Source: Paenibacillus sp. JDR-2
Lineage (GTDB): Bacteria; Bacillota; Bacilli; Paenibacillales; Paenibacillaceae
Assembly (NCBI RefSeq): GCF_000023585.1
Contig: NC_012914.1
Location: 1,243,501 to 1,307,500, forward strand
DNA: 64,000 bases
Direction: 5' to 3'
The position numbers were made by a program, and so were the translations under genes. Shown here one piece after another: positions 8,768-16,906 of the stretch (position 1 is the first letter of the stretch; each line of letters starts with the position of its first letter). Below the pieces are notes generated by a model. That model searched no databases, was not told where the DNA came from, and saw only the letters and a program-made list of their open reading frames with translations.

Positions 8768-10003
8768 TTAATAACTCATGGCATTATCTTTGTACAGCTC
8801 GCGTCCGCCGAGCAGGGCGGCTAGAGTCTCGCGGCTTGCGGAAACGGCTGTCTTGCGTCCGGAAGCGACTCTCTGGCCCGGGCCAACAACGGCGATTTGC
8901 TCGCTCTGAGGGGCGCCGATAATCGCGCCGTCTTCGATAACCGCGTTTTCCCCGATAATCGCCTTATGAATACGAACATTCCGGCCGATCCGTGCGCCAG
9001 GCATAATGATGCTCTCGTGAATTAGACTACCTTTGCCAACGTCTGCACCATCGCTGATAACGGATCGCTGCGCAATACCTTCCATCCGGCAATTGTCATG
9101 AACAATGCTGTCCCGTTCCGCAGACAGGTTTCGGAGATTAGGACGCAAGGAGCTTTTGCGCTTTTGGCTGCTGCAATATAGGGGCCACTGCGGCTCAGAC
9201 AGATTCAGCGTACCGTCAATCAGCTCCATATGCGCTTCCCACAAGCTGTCAACCGTACCGACATCGCGCCAGTAGCCTTCATAAGGATAAGCGGTAAGGC
9301 TTGCTCCATCCTGCAGCAGCATCGGAATGATATCCTTGCCGAAGTCATGGCTGGAAACGGGGTTGCCCGCGTCCTTCAGCAGCACCTCCCTCAGCATGTC
9401 GGTACGGAACATATAAATGCCCATGGAAGCCAGGTTGCTTCTTGGGCGGGAGGGCTTCTCCTCGAATTCAACCACGCTGTAATCCTCGTTGGTATTCAAA
9501 ATGCCAAAGCGGCTCGCTTCATGCCAAGGGACGCGTTTTACCGCAATCGTAGCGGCTGCTCCGCTTTTGATATGGGCCTCCAGCATCGGCCGGTAATCCA
9601 TTTGATAGATATGGTCGCCGGAGAGAATGAGAACATGCTCCGGATTATGCTGCTCGATATAGCTTAGATTGCGATAGATGGCATCAGCTGTCCCTGTATA
9701 ACATCCGTTTGGAGAAGCAACGGAAGCGGGCAATAGCGCAATCTCGCCCAGATGCTTAGGCTGCACGGCGTTCAGCCACGCTTCTCCGCCGCCGATATGA
9801 CGGTGAACGGTGTCCGCGCAAAACTGGGTCAGCACGCCAATCCGGCGAATCCCCGAATTCATGCAGTTGCTAAGCGGAAAATCAATCATCCGATACTGTT
9901 CTCCGAAAGGGACAACCGGCTTGGCCAGCGCCGTTGTAAGTGGTGCAAGCCGTTTGCCTTCGCCGCCTGCCAGTAGCATCGCCATACAATTCATCTGTGT
10001 CAT
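8768..10003 (-). CDS. glgC: glucose-1-phosphate adenylyltransferase (ADP-glucose pyrophosphorylase)
   Basis: Makes ADP-glucose for glycogen synthesis. In the 411-residue protein the nucleotide-binding N-terminus is LLAGGEGKRLAPLT, followed by KPVVPFGEQYRMIDFPLSN and ILSGDHIYQMDY. The last ~130 residues carry the isoleucine-patch repeats of a left-handed beta helix. The ATG at 10003 is chosen over one at 10018 because AGGAGG sits 7 bases upstream. It is divergent from glgB-glgA. Bacillus encodes a GlgC/GlgD pair; no glgD is here, so this is either homomeric or its partner lies elsewhere. Confidence 0.93.
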   Translation of the reverse strand: MTQMNCMAMLLAGGEGKRLAPLTTALAKPVVPFGEQYRMIDFPLSNCMNSGIRRIGVLTQFCADTVHRHIGGGEAWLNAVQPKHLGEIALLPASVASPNGCYTGTADAIYRNLSYIEQHNPEHVLILSGDHIYQMDYRPMLEAHIKSGAAATIAVKRVPWHEASRFGILNTNEDYSVVEFEEKPSRPRSNLASMGIYMFRTDMLREVLLKDAGNPVSSHDFGKDIIPMLLQDGASLTAYPYEGYWRDVGTVDSLWEAHMELIDGTLNLSEPQWPLYCSSQKRKSSLRPNLRNLSAERDSIVHDNCRMEGIAQRSVISDGADVGKGSLIHESIIMPGARIGRNVRIHKAIIGENAVIEDGAIIGAPQSEQIAVVGPGQRVASGRKTAVSASRETLAALLGGRELYKDNAMSY

Positions 10004-10150
10004 TCTATATTCCTCCAAGCTTTCTCGTATTAGGATGGTATAATCGATAGTGTCCTTGTAACATCTGCTTACACCGGATCTTTCGCCTTTGAAACAGCTG
10101 TTTCTATAAAGCTATTAGCGGGTATTAAACATTCTGGAATGTGTTTTTTG

Positions 10151-10246
10151 GCTTGCGAAGTAAAGAATTGCTACCAAGAGCATGTAGCAATTCTAAGCAC
10201 ATGCTTACGAAGTAAAGAATTGCTACCAAGAGCATGTAGCAATTCT
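10151..10246 (+). repeat. tandem 44-bp direct repeat, each copy a stem-loop
   Basis: Copies at 10151-10194 and 10203-10246 differ at one base and repeat with a 52-base period. Each holds an 11-bp perfect inverted repeat (AGAATTGCTAC with GTAGCAATTCT) around a 9-base loop: arms 10164-10174/10184-10194 and 10216-10226/10236-10246. The second stem can extend to 13 bp, ends in five T and abuts the glgB Shine-Dalgarno AGGAGG at 10251. See finding. Confidence 0.9.
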
Positions 10247-10250
10247 TTTT
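10214..10250 (+). terminator. terminator-like hairpin directly before glgB ribosome-binding site
   Basis: The second copy of the duplicated hairpin has a 13-bp stem and a five-T run, and nothing but AGGAGG lies between it and the glgB start. It could act as an attenuator. Only the structure is seen; regulation is inferred. Confidence 0.5.
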
Positions 10251-10265
10251 AGGAGGTTGGAAATA

Positions 10266-12293
10266 TTGAAACGAAGCATCAAGCTTAGCGCAGACGATAT
10301 TTATCAATTCCACGAAGGAACATGGCTGAACAGCTATCGGAAGATGGGCGCTCACCTAGCGGTGGAAAAAGGACGCGGCGGCGTTCGTTTCACGGTGTGG
10401 GCACCAAACGCGAGACGTCTTGCTGTAGCCTCGGACCGTAATAGCTGGAACGGGTTCAAGGAAGCCGGCTACGAGCTAGAGAAGATCGGAGAGTCCGGTA
10501 TATGGAGCGGATTTATCGAGGGCTTTGGCGATGGAGACTTGTATAAATACGATATAGAGACAAAGGCGGGAGACAGACAGCTGAAGGCGGATCCGTATGC
10601 GTTCAAGGCTGAAGTGCGGCCTCGCACGGCGTCGGCCATCTGCTCATTAGATGGCTACGAATGGCAGGACAAGAGCTGGCTTCGCGGACGCAAGCCGCTG
10701 TTTGGCCAGCCTTTAAATATTTATGAGGTGCATGCCGGTACATGGAGGCAACATCAGGATGGACGGCTGTATACGTATGAAGAGTTGGCGGAAGAACTGC
10801 CTGCCTATGCGGCGGAAATGGGATACACCCATATCGAGCTGATGCCCTTAGCGGAGCATCCGTACGACCGCTCCTGGGGTTATCAGGGGACAGGCTATTT
10901 CGCAGCGACAAGCCGGTATGGAGATCCGCATCAGCTGATGGCATTTGTAGACCGCTGCCACAGTCTAGGCTTAGGCGTCATTTTGGATTGGGTTCCCGGA
11001 CATTTTGCGAAGGATGCGCATGGCCTGCGCCTTTTTGACGGAAGTCCGCTGTATGAGAATGCCGATCCGCTGATTGCCGAGAAAGAGCAGTGGGGGACCC
11101 TTGCCTTTGATTACGAGAAGCCGGAGGTATGCGGGTTTCTGATCTCGAATGCTTTGTTCTGGCTGGACGTGTACCATATTGACGGTTTTCGGGTAGACGC
11201 GATTACAAGCATGCTGCTCCGTAACTTCGACCGGCCGGATGGGCGATGGCGGCCGAATCGGCATGGCGGCAAGGAGGATTTGGAGGCAACAGCCTTTTTG
11301 CGTAAGCTGAATACGGTGGTGAGGGCGCATTTCCCTCATGCTCTTATGATGGCAGAGGAATCGCATGCTTTTCCGGGCGTTACGGTTTCGCCTGAGCAAG
11401 GAGGACTGGGCTTCACCCATAAATGGAATATGGGCTGGATGAACGATACGCTGAAGTATTTTGCCCATCAGCCCGAGGAGAGAGGCAGCCATCATGGCTT
11501 GCTGACGTTCCCGATCTGGTATGCCTTCGACGAGAGATATACGCTGCCTCTGTCCCATGATGAGGTGGTTCACGGGAAGAAGTCCCTGCTGGATAAAATG
11601 CCGGGCAGCTACGAGGAGAAGTTCTCGGGTCTGAGGCTGCTGCTTGGTTATATGATGACTCACCCGGGCAAAAAGCTGCTGTTTATGGGCGGCGAATTCG
11701 GCCAGTTTATCGAATGGCGCGATGAAGCTGAGCTGGATTGGCTGCTCCTCGACTATGAGCAGCACCGTAAGCTGCAGGAATTTGTCCGCACGCTGAACCG
11801 TTTGTATATAGAGCAGCGTTCATTGTGGCAGCTGGATTCCTCGCCGAAGGGCTTTGAGTGGATTGACTTCCAGGATGAGGGGCAAAGCGTCATCGTATAC
11901 AGACGAAAAGGCAGGGCAAACGGGGAATCCCTAATCATCCTCTGCAACTTTCATTCTCATGCCCATGCGCGGTACAGGGTAGGAGTTCCGAGCCAAGGCG
12001 GCTATAAAATATTGCTTAACAGCGACAGCCCTGTTTACGGAGGTTCCGGATTTATGGAATTTGCTGCCTCGGAAGGGGCGGTCGTCCGGTCGGAGCCGGT
12101 TGTCTGGCATGGCCGCAAGCATAGCATTGAGCTTCCGCTTCCGCCGCTCTCGGTCGTTATATTAAAGCGCGAGAAGGAATCGCGGGCTGCTGTCCGCATG
12201 GAGGAGCCGCAAACCCTGCATAAGGAGTTGGCCCTCCCGGTACCGGGCAGCAAACGCAGAAGCCGGCAGAGGGAACGGATTGCAAAGGTATAA
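10266..12293 (+). CDS. glgB: 1,4-alpha-glucan branching enzyme
   Basis: Introduces alpha-1,6 branches into glycogen. The 675-residue protein has an N-terminal CBM48 (about 20-130, FTVWAPNARRLAVA) and a GH13 barrel. Catalytic regions: ILDWVPGHF, GFRVDAITSM (nucleophile Asp, about 310), MMAEES (acid Glu, about 363) and LPLSHDEVVHGK (Asp, about 432). The TTG at 10266 is chosen because AGGAGG at 10251-10256 is 9 bases away; the in-frame TTG at 10257 touches the ribosome-binding site. A ~40-residue basic tail ends the protein. Operon with glgA, 27 bases apart. Confidence 0.95.
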   Translation: MKRSIKLSADDIYQFHEGTWLNSYRKMGAHLAVEKGRGGVRFTVWAPNARRLAVASDRNSWNGFKEAGYELEKIGESGIWSGFIEGFGDGDLYKYDIETKAGDRQLKADPYAFKAEVRPRTASAICSLDGYEWQDKSWLRGRKPLFGQPLNIYEVHAGTWRQHQDGRLYTYEELAEELPAYAAEMGYTHIELMPLAEHPYDRSWGYQGTGYFAATSRYGDPHQLMAFVDRCHSLGLGVILDWVPGHFAKDAHGLRLFDGSPLYENADPLIAEKEQWGTLAFDYEKPEVCGFLISNALFWLDVYHIDGFRVDAITSMLLRNFDRPDGRWRPNRHGGKEDLEATAFLRKLNTVVRAHFPHALMMAEESHAFPGVTVSPEQGGLGFTHKWNMGWMNDTLKYFAHQPEERGSHHGLLTFPIWYAFDERYTLPLSHDEVVHGKKSLLDKMPGSYEEKFSGLRLLLGYMMTHPGKKLLFMGGEFGQFIEWRDEAELDWLLLDYEQHRKLQEFVRTLNRLYIEQRSLWQLDSSPKGFEWIDFQDEGQSVIVYRRKGRANGESLIILCNFHSHAHARYRVGVPSQGGYKILLNSDSPVYGGSGFMEFAASEGAVVRSEPVVWHGRKHSIELPLPPLSVVILKREKESRAAVRMEEPQTLHKELALPVPGSKRRSRQRERIAKV

Positions 12294-12320
12294 GAGCCAA
12301 AGGCAAAGGGGAGAGGGAGC

Positions 12321-13754
12321 TTGAAGGTATTGTTCGTGGGGGCGGAATGCGCCCCGTTTCTGAAGACTGGCGGGCTAGGGGATGTGCTTGGCGCGCTGCC
12401 GGCGGCACTTAAGCCGTTAGGGGTTGAAGCGCGCGTCATGCTGCCGCTCTATACCTCCATACCGGAGCGTTACCGCTCGCGTATGAAGACCATTGCGGAG
12501 ATTCGGGTATCGGTCGGCTGGCGTTATGCGTATTGCGGAATCAGAGAACTGGAGCAGGACGGTATTATTTATTATTTTCTCGATAACGAGCATTATTTCA
12601 AAAGAGGCTCCGCTTACGGGCATGACGACGATGGGGAGCGATTTGCCTTCCTGTGCCGTGCCGCGCTGGAGGCTCTCTCCGCAATCGGCTACTGGCCGGA
12701 TCTTATTCACGGCCATGACTGGCATACCGGCATGATTCCGGCGCTGCTGCGCCATCATTACAGCTGGCGGCAGGAATATGCGGGCATTAAGACCGTATTC
12801 ACCATTCACAACCTGCAATATCAGGGTAATTACCCGCCGCATGTATTGGGAGATTTGTTGGGCCTGCCTCCGCATTATCTAACATTTGATCATGTGGAAT
12901 TTTACGGATCGGTCAGCTTTATGAAGGCCGGCATTCAGCTGTCTGACCGGGTCACAACCGTAAGCCCGTCATACGCGCGGGAGATTGCGACGCCGGAATA
13001 CGGCTGCGGAATGGAAGGCACGCTGCGCGGCAGAGGGGACAGTCTGGTTGGCATTGTTAATGGAATTGACGATGTTTTATACAATCCGGCATCCGATTCG
13101 CAGCTGCAGGCTCGGTATTCCGGTGATTCCCCGGAGGCCAAGCTTGTTTGCAAAACCGCTCTCCAGTGGGAGCTTGGCCTGCGCGAGGATATTGAAGTTC
13201 CGCTAATCGGCATGGTTGGCCGGCTGACGGATCAAAAGGGGCTTCCGCTTGTGCTGGAGCAGCTGGACGAGTTAATGCATACCGAAAATGTCCAGCTTGC
13301 CTTGCTTGGAACAGGCGATCCGCATCTGGAGCATTTGTTCCGCGAAGCAGAGCATCGTCACAAAGGAAGAGTCGTCTCTTATATCGGCTTTGACGACGGA
13401 CTCGCCCGCCGGATTTACGCCGGTTCGGATTTGTTTCTAATGCCTTCGCAATTCGAGCCTTGCGGAATCAGTCAGCTGCTGGCTTTGCGCTACGGAAGTC
13501 TGCCGATTGTCCGGGAGACGGGAGGCTTGCGCGATACGGTGCATAGCTACAATGAATTTACGGGGGAGGGCAATGGCTTTTCCTTTGCTCCCTATAACAG
13601 TTGGGACATGCTGTATACGGTTCGCAGGGCTTTAGCCTTGTGGAGGAACCAGGAGGTTCGCCAAATGCTGTTAACCCGCGCTTTGCAGGGAGATTACAGC
13701 TGGAACCGTTCGGCGCAGCAATACAAGGAGTTATATGAGGAGTTACTGCCATAA
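12321..13754 (+). CDS. glgA: glycogen synthase (ADP-glucose dependent, GT5)
   Basis: Elongates glycogen from ADP-glucose. The 477-residue protein has the ADP-glucose loop KTGGLGDVLGALP at about 15-28 and the GT-B C-terminal motif FEPCGISQLLALRYGSLPIVRETGGL. A TTG start follows AAGGGGAGAGGGAG. It is the second gene after glgB; with the divergent glgC the three give complete glycogen synthesis. No glycogen phosphorylase is in this block, unlike the Bacillus glgBCDAP operon. Confidence 0.95.
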   Translation: MKVLFVGAECAPFLKTGGLGDVLGALPAALKPLGVEARVMLPLYTSIPERYRSRMKTIAEIRVSVGWRYAYCGIRELEQDGIIYYFLDNEHYFKRGSAYGHDDDGERFAFLCRAALEALSAIGYWPDLIHGHDWHTGMIPALLRHHYSWRQEYAGIKTVFTIHNLQYQGNYPPHVLGDLLGLPPHYLTFDHVEFYGSVSFMKAGIQLSDRVTTVSPSYAREIATPEYGCGMEGTLRGRGDSLVGIVNGIDDVLYNPASDSQLQARYSGDSPEAKLVCKTALQWELGLREDIEVPLIGMVGRLTDQKGLPLVLEQLDELMHTENVQLALLGTGDPHLEHLFREAEHRHKGRVVSYIGFDDGLARRIYAGSDLFLMPSQFEPCGISQLLALRYGSLPIVRETGGLRDTVHSYNEFTGEGNGFSFAPYNSWDMLYTVRRALALWRNQEVRQMLLTRALQGDYSWNRSAQQYKELYEELLP

Positions 13755-13758
13755 TAAA

Positions 13759-13798
13759 TGGGGTGCCGGAAGAATCCGGCACCCCTTCATTTGTATTT
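13759..13798. terminator. bidirectional terminator glgA / GH13 gene
   Basis: An 11-bp GC-rich stem (GGGGTGCCGGA/TCCGGCACCCC) with an AGAA loop and T-rich right flank lies between two convergent genes. Confidence 0.8.
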
Positions 13799-15545
13799 AT
13801 TCGATTTTACGCCAGACAATCCGGTAGCCGTTAGGCTCGAGCCCGATAACAAGCTTGCCGTCAGGGTTGTCGATCCGCTCACCGGTTAAAGCATCACTCC
13901 ATCCCCCTTCGTTCATCGGATGCGACAGCTCGGCTGGCTCGTCCGATCGGTTCATCCAAATCGTAAAATGCTCCTTGCCGTCCAGCCGCTCGTAAATAAG
14001 CGAGCCGTTGTCCTCTTCCGCCAACAGGACGCGGAAACGGCCGCTGCGAAGGGCGGCACGCTCCTTCCTAAGCGAGATGAGCAGCTTGTAGAAATCAAAC
14101 AGCTCCCGGTTCTGATCCTCCTCATTCCACACCATACATCTGCGGCAATCCGGATCTTCTCCGCCTTCCATGCCAAATTCATCGCCGTAATAGACGCAGG
14201 GCAGGCCCATTGAGGTCATCATGTAAACGACGGCTTGCTTCAGCCGCTTGGTATCGCCGCCGCAACGGGTCATAACGCGAGGGATATCGTGGCTCGACAG
14301 CAGGTTGAACAAGGTCTCGTTCGTCTGCTGCGGATACCGCATGAGCAGCCGGTTCATTTTTTCCGCGAATCGGGCTGGCGGGATGGCACGGTCGGCGAAG
14401 AAGCTAAGCACCAGCTCCGTAAACGGATAGTTCATGACAGAATCAAACTGATCGCCTAGAAGCCAGCGCAGCGAATCGCTCCATACTTCCCCGATAATAA
14501 AGGCTTCCTTATTAGCATCCTTAATGGCCGCACGGAAATCGCGCCAGAAGTGATGGTCGATTTCATTCGCCACATCCAGCCGCCAGCCGTCGATTCCCGT
14601 TTCTTTCATCCAGTTCACCGCTGTTTCGATTAAATAATTCTTCACATCCGGATTCGCCGTATTCAGCTTTGGCATGTTGCCATAGAAGCCGAAGGTATCG
14701 TAATTCGCTATGCCGTCCTGAACCTCTACGGGGAAGCCGTTGAGATGAAACCAGTCTTTAAATTCCGACTGATCTCCCTTCTCCAGTACATCCTGAAAAG
14801 GCGGGAATTGTTCGCTAGCATGGTTAAACACAGCGTCAAGCACAACGCGAATACCATGCTTATGGCAGACCTCGACCAGCATCTTCAGGAGGTCCTTGTC
14901 TCCAAAGTGGGGATCTACCTCCCGGTAATCGGTGGTGTCGTATTTATGATTGGAAGGCGAGCGGAAGACCGGTGTCAAATAAACGGCGTTGACGCCAAGC
15001 TCGTTCAAGTGCCCGATGCGGTTAATAATCCCTTGCAGATCCCCTCCGAAAAAGGATTCGCCCTCCGGCTGTTCTCCCCACGGGCTTGTACCTTCGGGAT
15101 CGTTAGTGGTGTCCCCATTCTCGAATCGCTCCGGATAGATCTGATAAAATATCGCTTCCTTGGCCCATTCCGGAGCTTCGAACAAATCAATGGGATGGAT
15201 GTAATGCGCTTCGAAATAACCGCCTGCCGGCGTTGGCTGCTCCTCCGAGAAGCCGTCCTCCGTCAGCCAAGCCGTTTCCTCTCCGCTATGAAGCCGGAAG
15301 CCGTAGCTAAACCGTTTGAATTCCGGCCGGATAACGGCTTCCCAATAATCATGCATGCCATCGGCCGCGATGAGCTCCATTTCGACTTCCTGGTAATGAT
15401 GATCCCAATCATATTTATCTCCTGCGATAGCAACAACCCGCTCGACATCGCTGCGTTTGGTTTTAAGACGAAGATGGAACGTTCCCGGATCATAGGCATA
15501 CGACCATCTATGGCTGGGGGAATGATAGATGCTTTCTCTTTGCAA
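13797..15545 (-). CDS. GH13 alpha-glycosidase (neopullulanase / maltogenic amylase type)
   Basis: Intracellular alpha-glucan hydrolase: 582 residues and no signal peptide. It has an N-terminal CBM34-like domain (about 1-120) and a GH13 barrel beginning near WAKEAIFYQIYPERFENGD. Catalytic regions: VLDAVFNHASEQFP, GWRLDVANEID (nucleophile Asp), IIGEVWSDS (Glu) and LLSSHDIPRV (Asp). This domain order matches the cyclomaltodextrinase/neopullulanase group (GH13_20). Convergent to glgBA, it could degrade maltodextrins or glycogen fragments; exact substrate is not decidable from sequence. Confidence 0.88.
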   Translation of the reverse strand: MQRESIYHSPSHRWSYAYDPGTFHLRLKTKRSDVERVVAIAGDKYDWDHHYQEVEMELIAADGMHDYWEAVIRPEFKRFSYGFRLHSGEETAWLTEDGFSEEQPTPAGGYFEAHYIHPIDLFEAPEWAKEAIFYQIYPERFENGDTTNDPEGTSPWGEQPEGESFFGGDLQGIINRIGHLNELGVNAVYLTPVFRSPSNHKYDTTDYREVDPHFGDKDLLKMLVEVCHKHGIRVVLDAVFNHASEQFPPFQDVLEKGDQSEFKDWFHLNGFPVEVQDGIANYDTFGFYGNMPKLNTANPDVKNYLIETAVNWMKETGIDGWRLDVANEIDHHFWRDFRAAIKDANKEAFIIGEVWSDSLRWLLGDQFDSVMNYPFTELVLSFFADRAIPPARFAEKMNRLLMRYPQQTNETLFNLLSSHDIPRVMTRCGGDTKRLKQAVVYMMTSMGLPCVYYGDEFGMEGGEDPDCRRCMVWNEEDQNRELFDFYKLLISLRKERAALRSGRFRVLLAEEDNGSLIYERLDGKEHFTIWMNRSDEPAELSHPMNEGGWSDALTGERIDNPDGKLVIGLEPNGYRIVWRKIE

Positions 15546-15586
15546 AACGGGTCATCTCCTTTTCTCTAAACTCCAGTCAAATCTAT

Positions 15587-16390
15587 TTAACCGCGAAGCA
15601 GTGATTCCGCCCCGTCGATATAGACCGAGGTCCCGGTAATATGGCTTGCTTCGTCCGAAGCGAGAAACAGCACGAGATTCGCAACCTGCGCGGGCTGTCC
15701 GGGTCCATCCTCAAGCGGATGGCCGCCTTCCGGGAACTCAACGGGGATCCGAATCTCTTCGAGCTCAGGCTTGGGCTTTGTGGATTGATCAATGTTTGTC
15801 GAGATGGCACCGGGGCAAATCGCATTGACGCGAATGCCGTATTCCGCAAGTTCGAGGGCTGCCATGCGGGTAAAAGCAGTCTCGCCGGCCTTCGAGCTGC
15901 TGTAGGCGCTGAAGCCGAAATTCGAGAATACGCGGTTGCCGTTAATGGAGCTCGTTATGATAATGCTGCCGCCTTTTTCCTTCAGGAGCGGGATCGCATG
16001 CTTGACGGTCAAGAATGTCCCGGTCAGATTTACGTTGATCGTAGCTTCCCATTCCTCCTTGCTCATATGCTCAATGGGGGATATGGTACCGTTAATGCCT
16101 GCGTTGGCAAAAACAATATCCAGCTGCCCAAAAGCGGAGATGGCCTTGTCGTAGGCCTCCGCCAAAGAATGCTCGTCCGAAATATCGGCTTCTACGGCGA
16201 TGGATTTGGCTCCAAACGCTTCGGCCTCGCGGCAGACGACGGAGAGTGTCTGCCGGTCGCGGTCAAGCAGAACAAGATTCGCTCCTTCCTCCGCGAACCG
16301 GATCGCGGCAGCTCGTCCGATACCGGAACCGGCACCGGTTATTAGGGCAACTTTTCCTTCTATTCGTCTGGCAGTTGAATGACGGGACAT
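15587..16390 (-). CDS. SDR-family NAD(P)-dependent oxidoreductase
   Basis: Classical short-chain dehydrogenase of 267 residues. The cofactor loop TGAGSGIGRAAAIRFAEEG lies near residue 15, FANAGIN is the NAG-type motif, and a conserved Ser in ITSSINGN precedes the YSSSKAGE catalytic Tyr-x-x-x-Lys. The Asp after strand 2 (LLDRDR) suggests NAD preference. The ATG at 16390 is chosen because AAGGAGAG lies 7 bases upstream; the ATG at 16396 touches that site. Substrate unknown; it looks monocistronic. Confidence 0.88.
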   Translation of the reverse strand: MSRHSTARRIEGKVALITGAGSGIGRAAAIRFAEEGANLVLLDRDRQTLSVVCREAEAFGAKSIAVEADISDEHSLAEAYDKAISAFGQLDIVFANAGINGTISPIEHMSKEEWEATINVNLTGTFLTVKHAIPLLKEKGGSIIITSSINGNRVFSNFGFSAYSSSKAGETAFTRMAALELAEYGIRVNAICPGAISTNIDQSTKPKPELEEIRIPVEFPEGGHPLEDGPGQPAQVANLVLFLASDEASHITGTSVYIDGAESLLRG

Positions 16391-16572
16391 GTACATCTCT
16401 CCTTTATGGCTTTTGCTAGTTAGTACACGGGATCCCGCCATCGTTAAACATGTAAAGGTCACAATATAGATGCTTACCGCGCCAATCACGGTGGAAGAGC
16501 TATTCTAATATTAGATAAGCTTGAATAACTTTATAAGGAACAGAATCCTCCTCATGGGAGAGGGAGGTCCGG

Positions 16573-16683
16573 ATGAAGAGTCATCTTATCAGGATCGGAG
16601 GAGATAGCATGAGCTTCCTGGAGATTCTTGCCTTGCTCACGCTTCTATTAAAGATCGTTGAGTTGACTCGAAAAAAGGACTAG
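16573..16683 (+). CDS. small holin-like / type I toxin-like peptide
   Basis: A 36-residue ORF from ATG 16573 (GGGAGG upstream), or 24 residues from the in-frame ATG 16609 (GGAGGAG upstream). The product of the shorter form is MSFLEILALLTLLLKIVE followed by LTRKKD: one hydrophobic helix ending in a short basic tail. This matches the general shape of Firmicutes putative holin-like toxins of the TxpA/BsrG kind. It has its own strong terminator 13 bases after the stop. CCTCC at 16547 could pair with the first ribosome-binding site. Family assignment is from pattern memory; no antisense promoter was found by eye. Confidence 0.5.
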   Translation: MKSHLIRIGGDSMSFLEILALLTLLLKIVELTRKKD

Positions 16684-16695
16684 TACTTTTGTTCA

Positions 16696-16740
16696 AAAAA
16701 TGGAGGGGCCTTAAAAAGCCGTCCTCCATTTTTATTTTTT
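16696..16740 (+). terminator. terminator after the small toxin-like ORF
   Basis: An 11-bp stem (AAAAATGGAGG/CCTCCATTTTT), further closed by GGC/GCC, is followed by ATTTTTT. It can only serve the small ORF, which supports that ORF being transcribed. Confidence 0.85.
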
Positions 16741-16800
16741 GCGTATTTATTTTTTACGCCGCCGCCGGGGGCTGCTACTGAATCTGTCAATTGTTCGCTA

Positions 16801-16873
16801 TTGACAAGAGAAAGCATGCTTGATAATGTATTAAACAGTTGTTTTAAACACTTGTTTTAATCATTTGTTTAAG
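16801..16873 (+). promoter_or_regulatory. promoter with triple 13-bp operator-like repeat
   Basis: A perfect -35 TTGACA at 16801-16806 is followed at 17 bp by TAATGT (or at 15 bp by GATAAT). Directly downstream are three tandem 13-mers: ACAGTTGTTTTAA, ACACTTGTTTTAA and TCATTTGTTTAAG (16835, 16848, 16861). They overlap the expected start of transcription, a position for a repressor. The TetR protein two genes on is the natural candidate. Confidence 0.6.
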
Positions 16874-16906
16874 GCGAGAGAAAGATAGATATAGGGAGTG
16901 GAGAGA

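Noticed and set aside
16741..16860. Antisense RNA promoter for the toxin-like ORF
   Set aside because: TTGTCA and TTGACA occur on the minus strand but no -10 at suitable spacing was found, so no antitoxin RNA is annotated.
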